From: an uncultured Dorea sp.
GTDB lineage: Bacteria; Bacillota_A; Clostridia; Lachnospirales; Lachnospiraceae
Direction of reading: 5' to 3'
DNA length: 47,648 nt
Assembly: GCA_910578865.1 (NCBI GenBank)
Contig: CAJTRM010000007.1
Location: 1-47,648 of the forward strand
Shown here: positions 41,238 through 47,648 of the stretch, piece by piece
Position numbering within the stretch: position 1 is the stretch's first letter
Layout of the letters: every line of letters starts with the position of its first letter
Made by a program: the position numbers and the translations under genes
Notes under the pieces: model-generated
What the model was told of the DNA's origin: nothing
Databases searched by the model: none
What the model saw: only the letters and a program-made list of their open reading frames with translations

Positions 41238-42457
41238 ATCTCTGCAGGCACATAAGCTCTGACAAAGACACCGTCCTCCCGGTAATCTTCCTCCTCAATC
41301 TCACCGTATCTGCGGATCAGCTGCAGTCTGTCGGCCTCGCGGTACGGACAGAGACATTCCAGCATTATCTTTTTCTGCCTCAGGACCGCCTCTATCTGTC
41401 CGGTTAATTCTTCCAGGCCTTCTCCTGTTTTCGCCGAAATTTTCACGGTACAGTCCGCCTTAAAATCGCGGACGGGATCCGATCCCTCCGCTCTGTCCTG
41501 TTTATTGAATACAGTAATCACCGGCTTATCCTTTACATCCAGACTGTAAAGGGTTTCGTAGACGGTATGCATCTGACTGTCCATCTGAGGGTTGGACGCA
41601 TCCACCACATGAAGGAGCAGGTCCGCATATTTTGCTTCCTCGAGCGTACTTTTAAATGCTTCGATCAAATGATGGGGCAGTTTATCAATAAAGCCCACCG
41701 TATCTGTCAGCAGTATTTCCTGGCCGCCCGGAAGCTTAAGCCCTCTCGTCGTCGGATCCAGGGTTGCAAACAGCTGATCCTCTGCAAAGATATCTGACCC
41801 CGTGAGCCGGTTAAGCAGCGTAGATTTGCCGGCATTCGTGTATCCCACAATGGCTGCCACCGGAATATGATTTCTGCTTCTCCTGCCTCTCACAATCTCT
41901 CTGTGCCTTTTTACTTCTTTTAATTCCCGGTTAAGCTGAGCAATACGGCTCTTGATCAGACGCCGGTCGATTTCCAGCTTCTTTTCTCCCGGGCCTCTTG
42001 TACCGATCCCTCCGCCGAGCCTTGAAAGGGAAGTTCCGAATCCAGTAAGCCTTGTCTGCCTGTATTTCAGCTGAGCCAGCTCTACCTGGATCTTCCCCTC
42101 GCTGCTGGAAGCCCTTGATGCAAAAATGTCCAGAATCACCAGTGTCCGGTCCATCACCTTCACATCCAGTTCATCCTGAAGGTTCTTCATCTGCACCGGC
42201 GAAAGCTCGTCATCACAAATAATACCTGTTGCGTTCAGCTCCCACAGCAGATCTTTGATCTCCTCTATCTTTCCTTTACCTACATAAGTACCGGGATGCA
42301 CCTGATCCCGGCTCTGAGTCACAGACCCGACAGTTCTTGCGCCGGCTGTCTGTGCAAGCTTACCAAGCTCTTTTAAGGAGCCCTCCATGTCTTGGTGTCC
42401 GGCAAGACTGACCCCCACCAAAATGACTCTTTCCGGCTCCTCTTTTAATTCTATCAT
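41186..42457 (-). CDS. hflX: GTPase HflX, ribosome-associated
   Basis: From the ATG at 42457 (GAGGAG 5 nt upstream) the protein is 423 aa. The N-terminal domain holds ALLQTAG-type sequence TAGARTVGSVTQSRDQVHPG and YVGKGKIEEIKDLL. The glycine-rich linker is RLGGGIGTRGPGEKKLE. The GTPase has G1 GYTNAGKST, G3 DTVGFI and G4 NKQD. HflX rescues or splits stalled ribosomes under stress. Its C-terminus ends within the antisense of the araC-type gene. It is 10 nt after a TPR lipoprotein gene. Confidence 0.93.
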   Translation of the reverse strand: MIELKEEPERVILVGVSLAGHQDMEGSLKELGKLAQTAGARTVGSVTQSRDQVHPGTYVGKGKIEEIKDLLWELNATGIICDDELSPVQMKNLQDELDVKVMDRTLVILDIFASRASSSEGKIQVELAQLKYRQTRLTGFGTSLSRLGGGIGTRGPGEKKLEIDRRLIKSRIAQLNRELKEVKRHREIVRGRRSRNHIPVAAIVGYTNAGKSTLLNRLTGSDIFAEDQLFATLDPTTRGLKLPGGQEILLTDTVGFIDKLPHHLIEAFKSTLEEAKYADLLLHVVDASNPQMDSQMHTVYETLYSLDVKDKPVITVFNKQDRAEGSDPVRDFKADCTVKISAKTGEGLEELTGQIEAVLRQKKIMLECLCPYREADRLQLIRRYGEIEEEDYREDGVFVRAYVPAEIYDKVCVSRQDSPNSPL

Positions 42458-42467
42458 ATATGCTCCT

Positions 42468-42992
42468 CTATCTTGTCTTCCAAAAGTCTGCCTCTTTAGA
42501 AGCCTCGGCATCTTCCGGGTATTTCTGCACGTATTCGTCCAGTTTTACTCTGGCATTTTCCCAGTCTTCAAGCTTTTCGTAAGCCACAATACTGTTATAT
42601 TCCATCTCCTGAACCAGTTCCTTGCTGTTCCCTTTTGCCTTCAGCCCCTTTTCATAATATTTCAGGGCCTCTTCATAATTCTCAGACTTCATCTCACCGA
42701 CAGCAATTAGATTATATATCGTACCTGTCTCTTTGCTTCCTGCTTCGATCGCATGCCCCAACGCTGCCTTGGCTCCCTCATAGTCTTCCTGTTCCCAGAG
42801 CGCGATCCCCAGCCCCCGGTAAGAATCTGCTGTATTTTTCTTCTTCTCCACAGCCTGCTCAAAGCATTCTGCTGCTTCCTTATACTTCCCGTTTTCCAGC
42901 TGTTCCATTCCCTTTTCGTAGGGATCTGCCCCACACCCGCATATCATCAGGGACAGCAGCACAGCCGCCATCACAGTACGTATTTTTCTCAT
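42468..42992 (-). CDS. TPR-repeat lipoprotein
   Basis: The 174-aa protein has a lipoprotein signal (MRKIRTVMAAVLLSLMICGC with the lipobox Cys at residue 20) and about four tetratricopeptide repeats (for example YEKGMEQLENGKYKEAAECF, NYEEALKYYEKGLKA, NARVKLDEYVQKYP). It would be anchored on the outer face of the membrane as a protein-binding scaffold. It lies 8 nt after the CPS ATPase gene and 10 nt before hflX, so it may belong to the arsR operon. The partner is unknown. Confidence 0.85.
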   Translation of the reverse strand: MRKIRTVMAAVLLSLMICGCGADPYEKGMEQLENGKYKEAAECFEQAVEKKKNTADSYRGLGIALWEQEDYEGAKAALGHAIEAGSKETGTIYNLIAVGEMKSENYEEALKYYEKGLKAKGNSKELVQEMEYNSIVAYEKLEDWENARVKLDEYVQKYPEDAEASKEADFWKTR

Positions 42993-43000
42993 AATACCTC

Positions 43001-44863
43001 CTAAGCCACGTATTTAACAACTCCTACCGCATTCAGCACTGCAACAAAAACAACTCCTACTTCTGCGATAATAGCTTCCCACATTCCAAAATATCCGATT
43101 GCCGCAAGTACCAGGATCATTACCTTGACAGCCATCGCAAATGTAATATTCTGGCTGACAACTCTTAACGTTTCTTTTGAAATCCGGATCGCATCTGCAA
43201 TCTTGGACAATTCATCTTCCATAAGCACAATATCCGCCGCTTCGATAGCTGCGGCAGAACCCAGCGCCCCCATGGCAATACCGACATCTGCACGGGCAAG
43301 AACCGGAGCGTCATTGACACCGTCACCTACACAGACTACTTTTTCTGTCTCATCCTGAATCACCATAAAGTCTTCCAGCTGCTCCATCTTGTCTGCCGGC
43401 ATCAATTCTGTATATGCATAGTCCATATCCAGTTCCTGTGCCACCTCCATACCTGCACGCTCCGTATCTCCGGTAAGCATAACAAGTACGGCGCTGCATT
43501 TATCTTTCAGGTATTTGAGCGTCCATTTGGCACGGTCCCGGATCACATCGGAAATAATAATGTACCCCGCATACCTGCCGCCTTTACACACATAAACAAC
43601 TGTTCCGGCCGTATCAATCTCGTCCACCTTGATACCATATCTCTCCATCATGCGGAAATTGCCTACATGAACCTTATCTCCGTCATAAATCGCATTGATA
43701 CCATAGCCCGGAATCTCTTTTACTGCATATACCTTCGTTCTGTCAATCTCCTTACCGTAAGCCTGCATCAGAGACTGCGCGATCGGATGATTGGAATAAC
43801 TCTCCACATAGGCCGCAATCCTCAGAAGCTCTGCTTTTGTCATTCCCACAGGATTTACTTCCTGTACCCGGAACACACCTTCCGTCAATGTTCCGGTCTT
43901 ATCAAATATAAATGTATCTGCCTTCAGCAGATCCTCCAGATAGTTTGCGCCTTTAATTACGATTCCCTGCCTGGCTGCAGATGCAAGACCGCCGAGAAAC
44001 GCCACCGGAATAGACATCATAAGACCGCTCGGGCAGGCTGCGATCAGGAAAATAAGCCCCCGGTAGATCCACGTATCCCAGTTTCCATAGGAAAACGTAA
44101 GCGGCGGATAGATCATAACCAAAAATGCCAGCAAAAACATAACCGGAGTATAGATCCTGGAAAATTTTGAAATAAAGGTCTCGCTCTCCGCCTTTTTATT
44201 CTGCGCCTCCTCTACCATCTCCATAATCCTGGCAACTGTAGAATCCACATATTCCTTCGTGACCTGAGCTTCAAGAACACCGCTTAAATTGATACATCCG
44301 CTGAAGATCCGGTCCCCGGGCGTCACCTTTCTTGGTATCGGCTCACCGGTCACTGCCTTTGTATCTACCATAGAAGAACCGACCCTCACAACTGCATCCA
44401 CAGGAACCCGCTCCCCCGGCCGGATAATGATAATATGATTGACCTTCAATTCTGAAGGATCCACCTGATGTTCTTCCCCGAACATCCTCCTTGTAGCATA
44501 CGGCGGGCGGATGTCAATCATCTCTTCGATCGAACGCTTCGCATTGTCCGAAGAATAAACCTCAAAAAGAATCCCCAGTTCAAACAAAACCATAACAAGC
44601 ACGCCTTCCATATATCTTCCGATACCAAAAGCGCCGACTGTGGACAGCGTAATCAAAGTATACTCTGTCAAAAACTTTTTCTCTGTTAACTTCTCAGCCA
44701 TACTCCGGAATACATCAAAACCGACAATCAAATAGGCCAGCAAAAACCATATAAACTTAGCCCAGTCGCCCATCATATTATACGTAGTAGTCGCAATCGC
44801 ACATGTATAGACGAACACTCCGGCCCCATAAATGATACTTCGTTTTTTTAATTGTGCTGTCAT
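43001..44863 (-). CDS. Heavy-metal P1B-type ATPase with CPS motif
   Basis: The 620-aa pump has the P-type core: TGEPIPRKVTPGD, phosphorylation site DKTGTLTEG (D321), HP locus SNHPIAQSL, and GDGVNDAPVLARADVGIAMG. It lacks an N-terminal metal-binding domain. Two metal-site features are altered: the membrane CPC motif is CPS (C277-P-S279, in AACPSGLMMSIP), and the aspartate of the last helix (FADTG in Zn pumps) is Glu (IIAEVG, E601) with the usual following Arg as Gly. A lysine in the preceding helix (MAVKVMI) is kept. Metal choice may differ from Zn/Cd. It is 35 nt after the arsR-type gene. Confidence 0.9.
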   Translation of the reverse strand: MTAQLKKRSIIYGAGVFVYTCAIATTTYNMMGDWAKFIWFLLAYLIVGFDVFRSMAEKLTEKKFLTEYTLITLSTVGAFGIGRYMEGVLVMVLFELGILFEVYSSDNAKRSIEEMIDIRPPYATRRMFGEEHQVDPSELKVNHIIIIRPGERVPVDAVVRVGSSMVDTKAVTGEPIPRKVTPGDRIFSGCINLSGVLEAQVTKEYVDSTVARIMEMVEEAQNKKAESETFISKFSRIYTPVMFLLAFLVMIYPPLTFSYGNWDTWIYRGLIFLIAACPSGLMMSIPVAFLGGLASAARQGIVIKGANYLEDLLKADTFIFDKTGTLTEGVFRVQEVNPVGMTKAELLRIAAYVESYSNHPIAQSLMQAYGKEIDRTKVYAVKEIPGYGINAIYDGDKVHVGNFRMMERYGIKVDEIDTAGTVVYVCKGGRYAGYIIISDVIRDRAKWTLKYLKDKCSAVLVMLTGDTERAGMEVAQELDMDYAYTELMPADKMEQLEDFMVIQDETEKVVCVGDGVNDAPVLARADVGIAMGALGSAAAIEAADIVLMEDELSKIADAIRISKETLRVVSQNITFAMAVKVMILVLAAIGYFGMWEAIIAEVGVVFVAVLNAVGVVKYVA

Positions 44864-44898
44864 ACTTCTTCCCTTTTTGCAAATATATCTATTATGAA

Positions 44899-45258
44899 CT
44901 ATTCCATGATATGCTCCATCCCCTGGCTTATAATATTCTGGATATGTCCGTCTGCCAGAGAATAATATACGGTCTTCCCGTCTCTTTTATTCCTCACAAG
45001 CTTCATCTGCTTCAGAACCCTGAGCTGATGAGAAATAGCCGACTGCGTCATCCCAAGCATCTGTGCAAGATCGCATACACACATCTGAGATCTTAAAAGC
45101 ACACATAATATCTTCACTCTTGTGGCATCTCCGAAAACCTTATAAAAATCTGCCAGTTCCTTGATAATCTCTTCCGGCGGCAGTTCTTTCAAGACTTCCT
45201 TAATCTTGTCATCATGTACACATATAACTTCACAGCATTCTACTTCCGTTTTTTTCAT
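44899..45258 (-). CDS. ArsR/SmtB-family metal-sensing repressor
   Basis: The 119-aa winged-helix protein has both known metal sites. The alpha-5 site is spelled out in LADGHIQNIISQGMEHIME (D, H, H, E at SmtB spacing). The CadC-type cysteine site is suggested by ECCEVICVH at the N-terminus and MCVCDLA in the recognition region. The HTH is MLGMTQSAISHQLRVLKQMK. It likely senses Zn, Cd or Pb. It is transcribed with the CPS ATPase, and a long inverted repeat lies on its promoter. Confidence 0.93.
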   Translation of the reverse strand: MKKTEVECCEVICVHDDKIKEVLKELPPEEIIKELADFYKVFGDATRVKILCVLLRSQMCVCDLAQMLGMTQSAISHQLRVLKQMKLVRNKRDGKTVYYSLADGHIQNIISQGMEHIME

Positions 45259-45304
45259 AGACGCTTTCCTCTTTCTATCCTTTTGAATTCCAGCCCATTA
45301 ATTA

Positions 45305-45333
45305 ATTATGCCAAATGGTCGTAGGCATTTCAA
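45305..45333 (-). promoter_or_regulatory. Promoter of the arsR-CPS ATPase operon
   Basis: TTGAAA and CATAAT on the minus strand are 17 nt apart, about 40 nt before the arsR-type start. Confidence 0.6.
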
Positions 45334-45344
45334 CCATTTGGCAT
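45308..45344. promoter_or_regulatory. Operator spanning the arsR promoter
   Basis: ATGCCAAATGGT and ACCATTTGGCAT are perfect 12-bp arms 13 nt apart; they bracket the -35 and -10 boxes exactly. As RNA it would fold, but no U tract follows, so an operator for the ArsR protein is preferred over a terminator for the upstream ATPase gene. Confidence 0.6.
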
Positions 45345-45378
45345 AAAAAGCAACCAAAATTAATACTTTTGTAACAGT

Positions 45379-47648
45379 TTATTTCCTCAGAATACGGACA
45401 GAATTCAGCACACACAACATCGCAACACCTGTATCTGCAAATACTGCCATCCACATATTTGCATATCCTGCAAATCCAAGGGCCATGACCATAAACTTGA
45501 TCAGAAGTGCAAATACAACGTTCTGCATTGCGATCCGGCCGGTACTCCTTGCAATCCGGATGGATTCCGGTATTGCATCCACAGAAGATGTCATATATAC
45601 CACATCTGCCGCCTCAATAGCCGCATCCGCTCCGCTCCCCATTGCCGCGCCCACATCTGCGCCTGCCAGGACCGGGGCGTCATTGATCCCGTCTCCCACA
45701 AACATGACGGCTCCGTATTTTCCGCGGATATCCTGAAGATGACTTAACTTATCCTGGGGAAGCAGCTGTGCATGGACTTCATCAATCCCTACTTCCCGGG
45801 CTACGGCCTGTGCACTGTTTTTTCCGTCTCCGGTCAGCATTCCCGTCACCAGATGCAGAGCCTTCATCTTTTCCACAGAAGCCCGGGCCTCTGGTTTGAT
45901 GACATCTGCGACCACCAGCCGGCCTTCCGGCACCCCGTCTATAGCTACCAGTACTTCCGTTCCGTATTCTGCATTTTCATACCCGCTGATATCTACACCG
46001 TACATTTCCATCAGGGAACGGCTTCCGCACAGCACCGTGCCCTCCGGAAAAACAGCCCGGATCCCCTTGCCGGGTATCTCCTCTGCCTCCTCCGGCCCTG
46101 TAAGGGTCAGCCCCTGTTCTTTTGCCAGTGCCACAATGCTGGTTCCGATGGGATGGGTAGAATGAAGTTCACAGTCTGCCGCCACCGTCAGGATCTGCTT
46201 TTCCGTAAGATTATGAAATGACAGTACCTTCTGCACCGCAAAATTCCCTTTGGTAAGGGTTCCTGTCTTATCCATAACAACAGCCTTAATATCTTTCAGG
46301 GCTTCAATGGCAGCTCCGCCTTTAAACAAAATCCCTTTTCTGGAGCCTGAGCCGATGCCGGAAAAAAAGGCAAGGGGTACGCTCAATACCAGTGCACAGG
46401 GACAACTGATCACAAGAAATGTAATCGCCGTATAGATCCAATGATTCCAGTCACCTGTTACAAGGGACGGGAGAATGGCAGTCGCAGCAGCGAGCAATAC
46501 TACGACAGGCGTATAGACTCTTGCGAACCTGGTAATAAAACGGTCGATCCTCGGCTTGCTGGCAGCCGCATTCTCCACCGAATCCAGAATCCTCGTCACC
46601 ATAGATTCACTCAGAGGCTTCTGAACCTCAAGCTTCAGAATGCCCTGATCATTTACACAGCCGGAATAGATCTCAACCCCCGGGTACACATTGACCGGGA
46701 CAGATTCTCCCGTTACCGGGGACGTATCTAACCGGCTTTTTCCCTCAACAACTCTGCCGTCCAGAGGAATACGGTCTCCGGGACGCACAAGGATCAGATC
46801 TCCGGTCTGTGCCTTTTCTGCCGGAACGACCTCTACCTCACCGTTCCTGAGCAGGTTCACAACCTCCGGCCTCAGATCTACCGCTTCCATAATCTGCGAC
46901 CTGCTTCGGCTGACCGCCATTTCCTCAAAAAGTTCCCCCACCCGGTAGAACAGCATAACTCCCGCCGCCTCTGCAAAATCACCGATTACAAACGCCGCTA
47001 TCGTTGCAACACTCATTAGGAAGTTCTCATCGAACACATGCCCTCTCCCCAGGTTTTTCACCGCCGTCCACACAATTTCGCACCCCATAACAGCGTAGGC
47101 CGCAAAGAATGCAGCAGACATCCATACATCCAAACTATAACTCTGGAGGATAAGCCCCGCTGTAAACAGCGCAATCCCTGTTGCGATGGCCAGGATATCC
47201 TTTTTGTTCTCTTCAAAGACACTTCTTTTTTCCCGGCGTTTTACTTCTGTATCCTCTCTCGCGGTTACCACTACCCCGTCTTCTATGGACGCACAGATCT
47301 GCTGCAGACGAGAGAGCAGATCCTCCTGGCTGTCGGAGGCTACGGCCAGCTGCTTAGTCGCATATGTGATAACCGCTTTCTCTACCTCCGGCAATTCATT
47401 GATCTTAAGCTCCATCTTGGCGGCACAATTGGCGCACCCCAGATTTTCAAGTATATAAATCCTCTTCTTCACACCTTTGGGAAGCCGGGCCGCAGAAGAT
47501 TCCCCATGATTGTTCTCCTGATCATGGCAATGGCTGTAGTCGTGTTCATGGTCGTGCTCATGACAGTGGCTGTGGTCGTGCTCATGGCTGTGGTCATGAC
47601 AGTGGCTGTGGTCGTGCTCATGGCTGTGGTCATGACAGTGGCTGTGGT
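45379..47648 (-). CDS. Zn/Cd-type P1B ATPase with His-rich repeat tail and HMA domain (5' end outside window)
   Basis: The frame is open from the stop at 45379 to the right edge (755 aa seen, start outside). The first 58 visible residues hold 21 His and 4 Cys, built of a 12-residue repeat HSHCHDHSHEHD. Then comes an HMA domain (LGCANCAAKMELKINELPEV, GxxCxxC) and the pump: ISCPCALVLSVP (canonical CPC), DKTGTLTKG, STHPIGTS, GDGINDAPVLAGADVGAAMG. Lysine (LIKFMVM) and Asp (FADTG) in the last helices fit Zn/Cd/Pb exporters. A GTG at 47472 could look like a start but cuts off the His tail. It is 120 nt before the arsR-type gene on the same strand. Confidence 0.92.
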   Translation of the reverse strand, partial: HSHCHDHSHEHDHSHCHDHSHEHDHSHCHEHDHEHDYSHCHDQENNHGESSAARLPKGVKKRIYILENLGCANCAAKMELKINELPEVEKAVITYATKQLAVASDSQEDLLSRLQQICASIEDGVVVTAREDTEVKRREKRSVFEENKKDILAIATGIALFTAGLILQSYSLDVWMSAAFFAAYAVMGCEIVWTAVKNLGRGHVFDENFLMSVATIAAFVIGDFAEAAGVMLFYRVGELFEEMAVSRSRSQIMEAVDLRPEVVNLLRNGEVEVVPAEKAQTGDLILVRPGDRIPLDGRVVEGKSRLDTSPVTGESVPVNVYPGVEIYSGCVNDQGILKLEVQKPLSESMVTRILDSVENAAASKPRIDRFITRFARVYTPVVVLLAAATAILPSLVTGDWNHWIYTAITFLVISCPCALVLSVPLAFFSGIGSGSRKGILFKGGAAIEALKDIKAVVMDKTGTLTKGNFAVQKVLSFHNLTEKQILTVAADCELHSTHPIGTSIVALAKEQGLTLTGPEEAEEIPGKGIRAVFPEGTVLCGSRSLMEMYGVDISGYENAEYGTEVLVAIDGVPEGRLVVADVIKPEARASVEKMKALHLVTGMLTGDGKNSAQAVAREVGIDEVHAQLLPQDKLSHLQDIRGKYGAVMFVGDGINDAPVLAGADVGAAMGSGADAAIEAADVVYMTSSVDAIPESIRIARSTGRIAMQNVVFALLIKFMVMALGFAGYANMWMAVFADTGVAMLCVLNSVRILRK
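47525..47648. repeat. 36-bp tandem repeat encoding the His-rich tail
   Basis: Perfect 36-bp units lie at 47561-47596 and 47597-47632, with a third cut off by the edge (47633-47648) and a degenerate copy at 47525-47560. All are in frame with the ATPase, so copy-number changes would add or remove 12 residues. There are no spacers, so this is not a CRISPR. Confidence 0.9.

Noticed and set aside
45308..45344. Inverted repeat as terminator of the CPC ATPase gene
   Set aside because: No U tract after the stem on the minus strand, and the arms coincide with a -35/-10 pair.
47470..47472. GTG as start of the CPC ATPase
   Set aside because: The frame stays open upstream and encodes a metal-binding His-rich tail that belongs with the pump.
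47525..47648. 36-bp repeats as a possible CRISPR array
   Set aside because: Units are directly adjacent with no spacers and encode an in-frame His-rich peptide.

Overview
This window looks like a chromosomal segment of a spore-forming, anaerobic Gram-positive bacterium of the Lachnospiraceae (Clostridia). Supporting signs are strong AGGAGG-type ribosome binding sites, an alpha/beta small acid-soluble spore protein, AddAB in place of RecBCD, a class 1B (PyrD/PyrK) dihydroorotate dehydrogenase, and protein sequences of clostridial type. Family-level placement is inference from protein resemblance. No rRNA, tRNA or CRISPR array was seen.

Layout. 1-730: the 3' end of an IS110-family element, with a structured non-coding flank, abuts a GNAT acetyltransferase gene that has lost its 3' half. 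798-2332: a TetR regulator with a textbook promoter/operator and two small membrane proteins. 2394-7226 (minus): gntR-clpC-small conserved protein-radA, with radA frameshifted in an A7 run. 7284-9563: alanine dehydrogenase (ald), divergent from an RpiR-type regulator, with two near-identical palindromes in the ald promoter. 9624-17125 (minus): a compact run pyrE, 50-aa membrane peptide, vanZ, membrane protein, M29-type peptidase, purE, purM, purN, purD, preceded by a leader with a possible 25-aa ORF. 17275-18834: a VanW protein. 18872-19356 (minus): a stand-alone protein resembling the N-terminal part of the D-proline reductase proprotein PrdA. 19408-23396 (minus): pyrC-pyrF-pyrK-pyrD. 23503-28563 (minus): a PucR/CdaR-like regulator, ftsE, ftsX, an M23 hydrolase and an S41 protease, which together form a cell-wall hydrolase activation module.

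28779-32073 (minus): a degenerate WecB/TagA-like protein, a SASP, and a padR-DUF1700-DUF4097-pspC envelope-stress operon whose promoter holds a perfect PadR-type palindrome. 32093-39348 (minus): addB-addA-DUF1294. 39389-41237: a DapF-like protein with both catalytic cysteines replaced by serine, divergent from an AraC regulator whose likely direct-repeat operator sits between the two promoters. 41186-45344 (minus): arsR, a divergent heavy-metal ATPase (CPS motif), a TPR lipoprotein and hflX, with a 12-13-12 inverted repeat spanning the arsR promoter. 45379 to the right edge (minus): a canonical CPC Zn/Cd-type ATPase whose N-terminus is a histidine-rich tandem repeat running off the window.

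Most of the window is core metabolism and housekeeping. The parts most worth following up are the Ser/Ser DapF-like protein with its AraC neighbour, the orphan PrdA-N-like protein, the paired metal ATPases (CPS variant and His-repeat tail), the radA frameshift, and the IS110 3' flank as a possible guide-RNA region.
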